Below the pieces are notes generated by a model. The model worked only from the letters and a program-made list of their open reading frames with translations. It ran no database searches and had not been told where the DNA came from. Shown here piece by piece: positions 49,389 through 64,000 of a DNA stretch of 64,000 bases. This stretch comes from Rhizophagus clarus (lineage: Eukaryota > Glomeromycota > Glomeromycetes > Glomerales > Glomeraceae): NCBI GenBank assembly GCA_015698045.1, contig BLAL01000034.1, forward strand, positions 1,550,001 to 1,614,000, read 5' to 3'. How positions within the stretch are numbered: position 1 is the stretch's first letter; every line of letters starts with the position of its first letter. The position numbers and the translations under genes are program-made.

Positions 49389-51292
49389 ATGTTGGACCTT
49401 AACCTTTTTCAAACTGATAAGGGTGGTGACCCTGGACTTATTCGAGAATCTCAACGAAAAAGGGGAGCCCCTGTTGAATTAGTTGACAAAGTCATTGAAA
49501 TGTATGATAATTGGAGGAAAGGTTATTGTTCTTTTATAATTAATTTATATCATTTTTTATCGCAACTGAAAATAATTCTGTTATTTTATTAATTTGTGAG
49601 TAAAAAAAAATGATCTTATTTCTTTTTTGATAGAATTCAACTAACACTTTCTTTTTTATTTATTTATTGTGTTAAAATCTGGAAATTAAAGTAAGATTTG
49701 AATTAGATCAGATTCTCAAAAAACAAAATTCCATACAAAAAGAAATTGGTCTAAAAAAGAAGGTAAGTTTAATTGATATTGTAAAAATCGCGTTTTTTGT
49801 TCAATTAATTACATATCTATAATCTTTATTTTCTTTCATTAAAGAATAAAGAAGATGCATCAACACTGATTGCAGAAAAGGACTCCCTTAATTCTGAAAA
49901 AGAGCGTCTTACCGCTCTGGCAAAAGAAAAAGAAGAGTCTCTTAAAGTAACAGCAGCTACTATTGGTAACATTGTCCATAATTCAGTTCCCACTTCATTA
50001 GATGAAGCAGATAATGAAATTATTAGAAAATGGGAACCACCAGCAGACACGGAAAGTGGAGATGGTGGGAGAAAACCTATTAAATTAACAGGCATCCTTT
50101 CACACCATGAAGTTTTATATAGAATTGATGGGTATGATCCTGAAAGAGGTAAAATTTCATCTACTATTACATATTTATACAATATTGTAAATTATCATCT
50201 TACTCTTCACATTTAAATAGGAACAAATATTGCTGGTCATCGAGGTTATTTTTTGACAAATGATGGTGTAGATCTTAATATGGCACTTATACAATACGGA
50301 CTTTCATTTTTGAGAAAAAGAGGTTATAAAAAATTGCAGACGCCATTTTTTATGAGAAGAGAATATATGGCAAAAACTGCTCAATTAGATCAATTTGATG
50401 AAGAGTTATATAAAGTAATATCCAATATTATTTGTTAATTTATATTAAGTTACAGTTAGAATAATTATTATTAATTTATTTAGGTTCTTGGAGAAAAAAG
50501 TGAAGAGAAAGATGAAAAATATTTAATTGCAACATCAGAACAACCTATTTCGGCCTTTCATGCTAATGAATGGTTTGAACGACCATCGGAACAATTGCCA
50601 TTAAAGTAAGTATATTAAGTTATGCGTTTATTCACAGTTTTGTTAAAGTATTATTTTTTTGATATATTTATAAGATACGCCGGATATTCTACATGCTTCC
50701 GTAAAGAAGCTGGAGCACATGGAAAAGATACATGGGGAATTTTTAGAGTTCATCAATTTGAAAAAGTTGAGCAATTCGTTATTACGGAACCAGAAAAATC
50801 TTGGGAACAATTTGACAAAATGATTGACATTTCAGAAGGTTTTTACCAATCACTTGGATTACCTTATCAAATAGTTTCAATTGTCTCTGGAGCACTTAAT
50901 AATGCTGCAGCAAAAAAATATGATTTAGAAGCTTGGTTTCCTTATCAAGGAGAATATAAAGAATTAGTTAGTTGTTCAAATTGTACTGATTATCAATCTA
51001 GAAGATTAGAAATTAGATGCGGTGTAAAAAAAATGGGAGATCGTGAAAAGAAATATGTACACTGTTTAAACGCCACTTTATGCGCTACTGAAAGAGCTTT
51101 GTGTTGTATTCTGGAAAATTATCAAACACCTGAGGTATGAAATATTGAAAATTTATTTTAATGTATTTTAAAATAATTTGACTAAATTTTCGTTTCTTTT
51201 CTTAGGGGGTTGTTATACCAGAAGTACTTCGTCCATACATGGATGGAAGGGATTTCTTACCATTCGTTAAAGCTTTACCAAAGAAAAAATAA
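49389..51292 (+). CDS. SES1: Seryl-tRNA synthetase, cytosolic
   Basis: Seven exons (49389-49521, 49692-49762, 49845-50148, 50221-50414, 50484-50605, 50675-51134, 51206-51292) give 456 residues. The N-terminus [15 protein letters not shown] and a long coiled-coil arm (residues ~25-115) bind the tRNA-Ser long arm. The class II core has [28 protein letters not shown], motif 2 [25 protein letters not shown], the [13 protein letters not shown] loop and motif 3 [19 protein letters not shown]. The C-terminus ends in the basic KALPKKK. Nearest neighbours are the divergent macro-domain gene and convergent alpha-tubulin. Confidence 0.96.
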
Positions 51293-52162
51293 AGTCATGT
51301 TATTAATTAGTTTATAGTTACTTTTTATACCTGATGACTAGATCAATAATTAATTCATATTGTAATAATGTTAATTATTATATATAATACGTGATAATTT
51401 TGGTGTTCATACTGTCTAGAATTGTTAGATTTTTTAATTTGAATAAAATTAAATTAAATCAAAATTTTAAATCATTTACGCACAAACGAAACGAATTTTA
51501 AATCTATTTATCACGACATTGCAATCTCATAATTCACACAAGATACGAGACGTTTATAAACATTTTTTTTTTTTTTTATAAAATCATTTATTTATTTTGC
51601 TTAGGCATAGTTTATATTAATAAACTTATGGCCTAAATATTGAAAGGCCTTTTACATACGAACTATCTGAAAATTGGAGTAAAGATTTTTTTTTTTACAA
51701 AAGGTAGGCTAAAATAAGCTAGATAAAAAAAAAATAATAACAAATTTTTTTAAAAAAAAATAAATTGAATTTCCTCTAAAACCTCTCAGCACCAAGTGGA
51801 GAGAGAGATGTGAGGATTTTTATTAAAAAAAGAAATTAAAAAAAAGTGACATTTTTTTGGTGGCAAACAAAAACAAAGAAAAAAAAAAAAATGTTTTAAA
51901 AATCATTTGTTTGGCCACCAAGTCACGAAAATTGTTAATTGTTATTTATGAAATTTTAAAAGGACATAATAATTATTGAATTATAAATTTACTCCAAATT
52001 TTTTTTTTTTGAAAAATAAAAAAATAAAAGAACTATATATATAATAGAGCTTAAAAATTACAAAGAGGTAAAAGGGATTCTTATGGTTAATTTAATACCA
52101 TATAAAAAAAAATATATATTAATTGCATGATGTCCCAAATTAACAACTTTGTAATTTCGAGC
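51293..52162. other. Shared 3' region, SerRS / alpha-tubulin
   Basis: 870 bp rich in A/T homopolymers, presumably the 3' UTRs of two convergent highly expressed genes. Nothing else seen. Confidence 0.45.
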
Positions 52163-55999
<3,837 letters not shown>

Positions 56000-56359
56000 A
56001 TGGAACAGAAAGGATATATTTCTAAATTGAAAGTTTATGTTAAAGAAATAAAGGAAATAAAAGAGAAATGCGATCAGTTAGAGATAAAAATTGAAGAAGA
56101 AGAAAAGGAATTCAACGTGTATTTTGAAAAATCACAGAATTTAAGAACAGTATCGGATGACTTGAGATATAATGGCGAATTAAGAAAATGTTTTAAATCT
56201 CTTTGGACATGCGTTGACCAACAACAAAAACACGAAGAAGATATAAAAAAATTACAAGATTATATAATTAAAATGGCAACTGAAAGAATTCGTTACTGGA
56301 AAGATGTGAAGGAACATGCCAAAAAAGGAGATTTTTGGTCGATTGCAGACAATAATTGA
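56000..56359 (+). CDS. Small coiled-coil hypothetical protein
   Basis: 119 residues from the ATG at 56000. The sequence is highly charged and helical (KEIKEIKEKCDQLEIKIEEEEKEF), with predicted coiled coil over residues ~15-45 and 80-100. No family is recognised. The region just upstream reads open in another frame and the ORF lacks a clear promoter context, so it could be the terminal exon of a longer gene or a remnant. It lies alone in gene-poor DNA. Confidence 0.35.
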   Translation: MEQKGYISKLKVYVKEIKEIKEKCDQLEIKIEEEEKEFNVYFEKSQNLRTVSDDLRYNGELRKCFKSLWTCVDQQQKHEEDIKKLQDYIIKMATERIRYWKDVKEHAKKGDFWSIADNN

Positions 56360-57800
56360 TAAATGGAATGCAAGAATTATATAGGGAAAATAACACGAAA
56401 ATTTATTGCAAAATTGAGAAAAATTTTTGAATGAGGATTGGAGAAATGACGAAAAATAGCGGTGAATATTGAATATTTGAAATTATAAAATGGTTGATTT
56501 GTTTGAGATTTAATTTATGAAATTCATTTAAGATTTGATCATGGGTAATTCGGAAACAAATATCGATCAAATGTATAAAATACTCAATAAGGGAAAGGGA
56601 AATGAAGAATACATAGAACATTATTGAAGGATTGGTAATTATACTGTGATTGGAGAAATTGGAAAACCAATAGTCTGTGAAACGAAAGAAAATTTATGCA
56701 GAAATATAAAACCAACGTGTGAACATAGGAAAGATTACTTTATTATTTACGATCTAAATATCGTTGAGTGAAACTTGATTTGTGGAAATTATAATCAAGT
56801 CACAAAGAAGAAAGAAATTATAAGTATGATTATTGGATCATCAGAGAAGATTATTTAAAAAATGTACTATTTACACATACGAGTATCGAGATAAAGTTTT
56901 CCCAAAAAAAAGGTAGTTAACGAAGAAAATCAACGTCGTGGCAATGAGAAAACATTTTGATAGTTTAAGAGGAATAGTTAAGAATTTTATTGAAATAGAT
57001 GTACGAACGTTCAACGACTAATCAGTGAGCCGCACTAGCAATAATCCGAACACGAACTACTTCGAGAATATTCTAACGGAGGAAGAGTAGTAGTCTAATG
57101 AAGGGGCATGTACCGGAATCTTTAGGGTTAAAGTTGTATCCTAACAAAGTTCATCTTATGTTTTGGAGGGATTTACTATTAATTAAGAACCTGTCAAAGA
57201 CAATGAGATTTCCATCTTAAGAGATCTTAGATTCTTTATTGGAGAAATTTAAATTATGCAAAAAAATTACTTGCTATCAATTAATAATTTGTTTAATAAT
57301 TTTATTAAATATTTGTAATAAATATAATATTGGTGATTTAATATGATTAATGATCTTTATTTATCTTTTTTAATTACTAAAAGTCAAATTATTTTAATTA
57401 AGTTTACTTTATAAAATTCTATTTATTTATTTATACCTTATTGCTGAAAATTTTAGAATTAAAACAATTCTTTGGTTTTATCATACTTATCATGTGAAAC
57501 TCAAATGTAATTACAAAAAAATAATAATTTTTACACAGACATATCGGTTAACCATATGCGAATTTAAACTTAAATTTTAAACTTTACTGATATTTTAATA
57601 CATAACCTTATATTTCTTAGAACATTTCAGTCACTTCGTGCCTTGTCGCTTTAAGAAAAAATTAAGCAAACAAGCAGAGTTGCAAATTTTCAATTTATAT
57701 AAGCATTTCTTATATTTCTAAAAGTTAATATATATATTATAAAAATGGAAGTAAATAAATCTATTTTTCCAATCCTGACTAAAAATGAATATTTATATGG
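56360..57800. other. Gene-poor region, possible gene remnants
   Basis: 56640-57240 has a less extreme base composition and short open pieces in several frames, suggesting a decayed gene, but no family is recognised. 57250-57800 is AT-rich spacer. Confidence 0.25.
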
Positions 57801-58504
57801 TGAAACACAAATAATTTTATTTAATTAATTTTTCATATTGTACAAGTTTCAATAGCTGGAGCTAATAAATGAATGGATAGTAATTTTTTTCAAGAGAGGA
57901 ATGAAGTCGTATGCTTCTATAATTCCATATTCTTTCCTATATTTAACGTTCATCATTTCGTTTCTATAGATATAAATCAAATAAAAGATACCAATTCCTG
58001 GAATTTGCATATTTCGATCCAAAGATATTTGGAGAGAAAGAATAATACTATTTTTTCTCCATCACGAACACTAAATCACATGGTACTATGTTCGACTGTG
58101 GATTATATTTTTTCAAGATATTCTCAGAGGTTCATCTACGCACATCTTATTCTTTTAATGCAGAATAAACTATAAACTATTACAAACAAAAATTCTTTAA
58201 TATCCTTACACAAAAAGGTTTCTTGAAGAGCGGATTTCATTCAGAAAATACATGGATGAATCGGACATTTTATAAATCATGTAATAGGATAGAATCGAAA
58301 TCTCATAGTTCCTTTTTCCTATAACACACCAAGAAAAAAAATTTTACCTTTTATGAGATACTCAGTGACTTTTTCCCTTTTATTTCATGAAGTCTCCATG
58401 AGATTTTTGTGCCTCTTTCGACAACCGTACAACTACCAAGGCCAATTTTAATTTGTGTTTTATCATGGCTCTAATAGTTGGCTCTTTAAAAGTAAACTAG
58501 TAAA

Positions 58505-59085
58505 CTACCATTCAATCATGTCAAAAATCTTGTCCACATCTTTTTCATTATAACTTTGCGTTTTCAAGCTGCAAGGTTGATCGAAACCTAAGCGAAACCT
58601 TCCTTCTTGACCTACTTTGAGTTTCCTAAAGTTATTATTATCAACAATCACTCGTTTATACCAACAATTCTACCGCCCTAAAGAATAAAAAACTCATTAA
58701 TTCTATCAAAATTTACTTTGGATTATATATGATTGAGATTTTAGGAATAAAGGAAGCAAAGGGAACCAGATATTTTTTTTATTATTTTTGACAATGCTTT
58801 AAGATCGAATAGATCAATAATACAGCGATTGTTTCATTCACTTTAGGCCATTAGTAAGTGAATAGATTTAAACACGCAGACCATTAGACATGAAAAAAAG
58901 GGGGATTTCGGATTATCCTGTAATTCATCAAATACTAGAATTAATGTCTTTATTAAGTTTTGACATTTTTTATCCAAAGCAGTGAAACCAATAGCGAGCC
59001 TAAAATTATGGTATTTTTTATTTATAGAAATAGTATTTAAAATTGCTGAAACCAGAAATGCAATCACAAAAGAATCATGTTTCAA
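58505..59085 (-). pseudogene. Unassigned coding remnants on the minus strand
   Basis: Two plausible exon-like pieces on the minus strand. One is 58843-59085 (KHDSFVIAFLVSAIL..., KTLILVFDELQDN, reminiscent of a P-loop NTPase Walker B strand). The other is about 58515-58673, NCWYKRVIVDNNNFRKLKVG then RFRLGFDQPCSL, ending DKIFDMIEW at a stop. The second begins after a possible 3' splice site. There is no start codon for the first piece and the join between them is not in evidence. They may be a degraded gene; function unknown. Confidence 0.25.
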
Positions 59086-59099
59086 TTTCAGCTAGCATA

Positions 59100-60586
59100 A
59101 TCCGATGAATCAACCTAGCATGTAACGAGGAGTTGAAAGATCCTTTCAAATATATAGTACATGTATTAAAAAGTAGGATATTCATTCGTAATAGCCGAAT
59201 GGTTTATAAAAAGGGTTAATGGGATTTTAAGAGAATAAATATTAATAATAATTTATATTAAATTTCATTTATTAGATAGGAAGTAATTGTTTGAGAATGT
59301 TTTTTTTTATTCGAAATACAAATAATAAATAAAGGGGTTCTCTACAACATAAAAACTTTAAATTTCAAAAACAATCAAAAACGGAGAACTGAATGTAAAT
59401 TATTACGCAATGTTACCTTTAAATGTTGCATCATAGAAAAAGAATTTACCAAAAATAAATTGGTTTTATGTAATAATACATTAATTATATTAATTATTTT
59501 AAATTTCTAACTTTAATTGGTTAAAATACAAAGTATATTTTTTTTATATATTATTTAAATTATTTTGATCATCAATCATCACTAAGGGCTCTTGTTATAT
59601 GTGAATACGCAGTGGTTACGCCAAAAATCTGTATTATTATGCATTTGAAAGAAGAAATTTACCGGGATAAATTTTTTTTTTTGAAAAAGAATTTACAGAA
59701 TTTAACAAATAATCCTCCTTGTTTGAAAGAATATTCTAGGATTACTAGCGGAATTACCGGATTCGTTATTAAGTTTATGCAGGTTCACTAAAATCAAATG
59801 AAATTAAAGAAAATTGATTTTTTTTTTACCAAAACACTCGAAAATGGTTTGTAAAAGATTCACAATAGTATAATGATATTGGTCCCTTATCAAAAACTAA
59901 TTAAAGTAATACAATTTATATTTGTGTTTTGGATGGACAAATTAAAAAAAAAAAATTTCTCAAGTGTTACATTTAACGCATGCAAAGAAAAAATTTTTAT
60001 ACGTGTATTTATTATATATTATATTCAATGGTCAATTGATTAGTTGATTAATTGATTAAACCCTATAACCATTCATTGTTTAATTCATTATATGTGTGTG
60101 ACGCGTCAGTACGTTTTAATTATTAATGTTGTATTTAAAGAGGAAAATTGATTTAGTTTCACCCTTTTCTTTTTTTTTCTGGAGTCCTTCTTGTAAAAAG
60201 CTCTTTTTTATACGAAAATTTTAAAAGAAAAGTAAGTTTTACTAAATATGTTTAAATATTGATTTATTTAGAAAGGTTACTATGGTCGAATGTTGATCCA
60301 AAATGATTTTCACGATTTATGGAGTGTCGAGAGAATTAGTAGTGTTAGTGTTTAAAAAATTCTTTGAGAAGAATTTTCATTCATCACGCGTACAAATTCT
60401 TTTTGGAATCAAATCAATTTACGTGATAAAAAACGCGAATTTATTATTCTAATTTAAATTTTTTTTTTTTTTTTTTTTTTTTATAAAGACTTTTAGGTAC
60501 ATACTCTCCTTTATAAAAAAAAAAAAAAATTTTTAAATTGCTTGGGCCTATAAAGATTTCTAAAAAAAAAAAAATTCGTTTTAAAA
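59100..60586. other. Upstream region of the seven-helix protein gene
   Basis: AT-rich. Contains the palindrome TGACGCGTCA at 60099-60108 (an ACGCGT MluI-type core) about 480 bp before the ATG, and a poly(T)/poly(A) stretch at 60461-60535. No gene seen. Confidence 0.4.
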
Positions 60587-61623
60587 ATGGGCACCTTGTT
60601 GGAATTAGGATTTTTATCATTTAGTGTTGCATTTACATCCATATCATTCATATTCTTGTTATACCAATGTGTAATAAATTTTACAAAGTTACGACTTGCA
60701 TGGTAAGATTAATAAGTTTTCTCTTTTTTTCCTCTCTTTTTAATATTTAAAGATTAACATTATTTATTTATTTATTTATTTATTATAGTTTATTATCCAC
60801 ATTTACAATAATTATAATTAGTATAAGTAATTTTTACTGGGATCAGGATCCAACAAAATTATTTATACCAAGAAGTGTTTATTGGATATTATTTGCATTC
60901 ATTAGAGCAACATATACGACTATAATAGTTGTATGTATGTTAGATATGGGTAGAAAATTTTATGAAAAATATCGGTGGAATACTACGCTTTTTAAAGCTA
61001 CTGTATTACATTTAATAATTTTTGACTGTATAAATGTTGCTGATGCCGTTTTGATTCTCGCTCATCTAAGCGAAACATCTAATTTACCTTTATTTATCGG
61101 TCAGGTATGTATTAAGTTCTTATTTAAAAATATTGAAAAAAATTATGATTATATGTATCCTAAAATCTTTCTTTCATCCATATAGTTGATTGTAGGAGTT
61201 ATAACAATATTATCATCCTTTCTCTATTCCTTCTTACCGGTTATATCATTACGTATATGTTTTAATAATAGACGACAATCATCTATCATTAGAAGAAAAA
61301 GAATGAACAATATAAGCGCTCAATCTGCTGCTGTAGGTGCTTGGTATATGAGTGTAACTGGTATATTATCAATTTGTTATTTAATACTTTATTTGATCAC
61401 TTTTGCTTTCACGGATAAATTAAATTACAATGCAATTGGTAATTCTTTTGATTCAATAATAAGAACGTGTATTTCTTTAGCTGTAGCTTTACCCCCTCCT
61501 GCTAAACTTATTCAATTAATGAAATCAAAAATTATTATATCTATTCCTAATGATTCTAATGATGTTGGAGAAAGTTGCAAAGTTTTAAAAGTTGATGATC
61601 AAGAATTTGAAGAAACTGCGTAG
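60587..61623 (+). CDS. Seven-transmembrane protein of unknown family
   Basis: Exons 60587-60702, 60789-61104 and 61186-61623 give 289 residues. Seven hydrophobic segments can be counted at roughly residues 5-30, 38-52, 67-90, 105-130, 145-170, 200-222 and 232-255. The loop after helix 5 is basic (NNRRQSSIIRRKRMNN) and the C-terminal tail is polar and acidic. There is a short N-terminus and no signal peptide beyond helix 1. The topology is that of a fungal 7TM receptor-like protein. I see no rhodopsin-class or Ste2/Ste3 signature, so calling it a receptor is inference. Similar 7TM proteins are common in Rhizophagus as I recall. Confidence 0.75.
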
Positions 61624-61709
61624 GAAAAAAAAAAAATAATAATAAATAAATAAATAAATAAATAATATTAATTTCTTTTAAGAACTTTTTAATATATTTA
61701 ATATATATA

Positions 61710-61748
<39 letters not shown>

Positions 61749-62154
61749 ATTTTTTATATATTGTTACATTGCAAATTAAGTTTGCACAAATTAAATATGT
61801 ATAGGCGACAGTCGATTTTTTTTTTTTTTTTTTTTTATCATCATTTATCATTAGAATTAATTTTTTTCCATTTGTATATAATTTATAGTTTATTCAACAT
61901 TTATTTATTTCTCATTTACATTGAAATAAAATTAATAAAATAAATTAAATAAATTTCAATTGCAAAATGAATGTGATTATAATATTTATGATTTCACAAA
62001 GTCATGTATCAAACCATCAGTATAATTATATTTTTTATTGCCCTTTCCCTAGTAATAGTACAAAACTTATTATAATTAAAATTACAAAAAACTACGAGCA
62101 TACAAAAAAATTTACGGTTCAATTCTATTTTTAGGCAAAAATAAAAAGGTTATT
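61624..62154. other. Shared 3' region with long poly(A)/poly(T) runs
   Basis: A 35-nt A-run at about 61711-61746 and a T-run at 61817-61836, plus an AAAT microsatellite at 61640-61662. The A-run has no associated element or target duplication that I could find. Confidence 0.45.
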
Positions 62155-63329
62155 TTATTCGTCTGTCACCAACTTCTGAAAAACTCTCTCTAATACAGAA
62201 AATGCGTCATCATTTAATCCAAGAAATATTACATTTCGGCATACCTAAATAATATATCCAATAATTAAATAAATTTTTCGAGAACCATGTTACATAAATT
62301 CAATTACCTGCTCAAAATTTCTAGACGTTATTGTATCCATCCACGCTTTATCATCGTGATTATATAACCATGTTAAAATTGGTTCAATCGTGGAAATCGA
62401 AGGTATAGGAATGGTCATTCTTGTTACATATCTTCCATAAGAAATTGGACGAAGAAATATTGTTGTCGAAAAATAATGAAACATTTTTGAAAATAATTCA
62501 CTTTGTGGAGACAAATATTGTAATTGTACAACAATCTCTAATGTTAACGGTCTTTTTTGTTGTTGTGTAGATTGACTTGAGGATGATGAACTTGATAAAG
62601 TTGGTGAATAATAATATGATGTTGTAGCCGAAGAATAAGAAGGTTCATCATTAGTTTTTTGTTCAATATCATCATCACAAATTTCTTCATCATCGATAAA
62701 TTGTTCTTTTAAAAGTTCATCTAGTGCTTCACCAGGTTCAACTTCTTTTATATCAAATTGTTCTGAATCAGATAATGATATCCGAATTGATTTATTATCA
62801 GCAAAAGAATATTTTCTATTCCATTCGGTAAAACTTAATAAACGTACGATAGTACATTTATGAAAAATAGTAGAACCAAGTAATGTCATTTGACCAAGAA
62901 GTTGATAAAATGTTGATACTCCTAATTCCGTTGGAAAATCAACTTCAACAATTTCATTTATATGATCACTCGGTAAATTTGGCATATTATTCGTAATAGA
63001 TTGAATAAATGAAAAAAACCATGGTGTTGCTGATTCCTTATTTACTGCGGACGGGTCACGGATAAACATTTCTGAAATATAGGATGTAATAACATCATCA
63101 ACTAATTCTGTTTCTATTATCTCTTCTTTCGAAAATTCGAATTTCTTTTCTAAAATTTAATTTAAAAAGAAAATCGAATATAGTACTTTTTTTTTTTCTT
63201 AATAAAAAAATCGATGATTCATTTTAATACTTTACCATTATGTTTTCTCTTTTCTTGTTTTTCTTGTTCCAAGTTGTTGTTCTTTTTCGTAAGAGAATTA
63301 ATTTTTGAATAATTAAACAGAAAACCCAT
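62155..63329 (-). CDS. Acidic protein of unknown function with conserved-looking globular region
   Basis: Three exons on the minus strand (63236-63329, 62308-63149, 62155-62244) give 341 residues. The N-terminus is basic (NYSKINSLTKKNNNLEQEK). A globular part follows (TPWFFSFIQSITNNMPNLP... VDFPTELGVSTFYQLLGQM... CTIVRLLSFTEWNRKYSF). An acidic linker (DDEEICDDDIEQ) and a Ser-rich stretch lead to a second globular part, ILTWLYNHDDKAWMDTITSR then VCRNVIFLGLNDDAFSVLERV. The last part is faintly like the helical end of a BTB domain, but I would not assign it. All three joins keep frame. It is convergent with the seven-helix protein gene. Confidence 0.75.
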
Positions 63330-63890
63330 GTGAAATATGGTCAACTTTTGGATCAGAACAAAAAAAAAAATAACCAAAAAAATTATATGGATATAAAAAA
63401 TATAAATGTGAACAAATATCCAAGTAGTTTATTACTTACATAATAATAATTTTACTTTATTTGGTTCAAAAGATCCAAAAAAAAACTATAAAAATAAAAA
63501 ATACCAAAATTGTAAATTCGCGAAAAACGAAAAAAAAATATTGCGTGATCTGATTCATGCAGTTTACGACAAAAGAAGTAGTCATTTATTATCATATGTT
63601 TATTATTACACGTTTGTTTTGATTTACTTGTTTATCCTAAAAAAAAAATTTTTAAATAATTTTACGTTTAAATATGTACTCCTTGAATAATGTGATTAAT
63701 ATAATTAAGTAACTTTGATATACCGTAATCAAATTTCCCTTGCTGATTTTACTTAAATAAACCACTTATATTTAGAATGATAGATGAGGAAATTGGAACA
63801 CGCTTAAATGATTAGGTAAAAATTTAACGTAATCATTTCTTATCAGGTGACTTTGTTATTCCGCGATTCCGCGTGTACGTCATTTGCTAA
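63330..63890. other. AT-rich upstream region
   Basis: Promoter and spacer upstream of the 62155-63329 gene; no other feature seen. Confidence 0.4.
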
Positions 63891-63891
63891 A

Positions 63892-64000
63892 ATACCGTAT
63901 TTTTCCAATATTAGTCCCCCCCGAAATTAAGCACCACCCCAAACTTTTCAAGTTTCGTGAATACTAATAAAAAAACTTCTATAATTAAACACCCCCATGC
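63892..64000. repeat. Possible end of a DNA transposon, cut by the window edge
   Basis: TACCGTATTTTTCCAATATTAGTCCCCCC... AAGCACCACCCC marks an abrupt shift to C-rich, non-coding sequence. ACCGTATTTT-type ends occur in pogo/Tigger-like and related repeats. The other end is outside the window, so this is a suggestion only. Confidence 0.3.

Noticed and set aside
61711-61746. 35-nt A-run as the tail of a retroelement
   Set aside because: No AATAAA-linked element body, no similarity to the known tails, and no flanking direct repeat; more likely a simple repeat in the 3' region.

Overview
The window looks like nuclear DNA of an early-diverging filamentous fungus, most likely an arbuscular mycorrhizal fungus of the Rhizophagus type. 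The reasons are the very AT-rich intergenic DNA, protein genes cut by many short introns (about 55-220 bp, GT...AG, donors mostly GTAAGT-like), a fungal-type vacuolar proton-pump subunit c' (Vma11), Pik1 and Rpn9, and a poly(A)-tailed retroelement protein that I recall as abundant in Rhizophagus. The species call is inference; fungal origin is well supported.

Layout. 1-9.0 kb is gene-poor: two ~2 kb poly(A)-tailed non-LTR elements, two 5'-truncated tails and a pogo-like element with a tandem array. 9.6-27.8 kb is a gene-dense block: Arf1 GTPase (+), DNA polymerase delta small subunit (+), a charged nuclear-type protein (+), phosphatidylinositol 4-kinase Pik1 (-), splicing factor SPF27 (+), V-ATPase c' (-), pallidin/BLOC1S6 (+), glucosamine-6-phosphate acetyltransferase (-), a DUF7918-like protein ending in a partial HMG box (+), and Hsp90 co-chaperone p23 (+). 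27.8-34.7 kb is again repeat-rich: a third ~2 kb element, truncated tails, and three MITEs with clear target duplications. 34.7-53.9 kb is a second gene block: lysyl-tRNA synthetase (-), proteasome subunit Rpn9 (+), inositol hexakisphosphate kinase (-), a UPF0545/C22orf39-like small protein (+), glycine cleavage H protein (-), dynactin p27 (+), a macro-domain protein (-), seryl-tRNA synthetase (+), and alpha-tubulin (-). 54-60.5 kb is gene-poor with a small coiled-coil ORF and weak gene remnants. 60.6-63.3 kb holds a seven-helix membrane protein (+) and an unassigned acidic protein (-). The last ~100 bp enter a repeat.

The genes are mostly housekeeping and unrelated in pathway, so there is no biosynthetic cluster. 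Themes recur in membrane traffic and phosphoinositide biology (Arf1, Pik1, BLOC-1, V-ATPase, dynactin, IP6K) and in translation (two synthetases). Many neighbours are head-to-head pairs sharing 130-670 bp promoters. An exact TCACGTGA palindrome recurs five times, four of them just upstream of genes, and an MluI cell-cycle box sits 27 bp before the polymerase delta gene.

The most unusual system is the family of ~2 kb retroelements. They encode one RNA-binding, ORF1-like protein and no reverse transcriptase, have perfect 13-15 bp target duplications, and carry a 5' hairpin whose base pairs covary between copies. They resemble in design the mammalian half-L1 (HAL1) elements. All gene models are read by eye; exon borders were chosen for GT/AG and reading-frame agreement.
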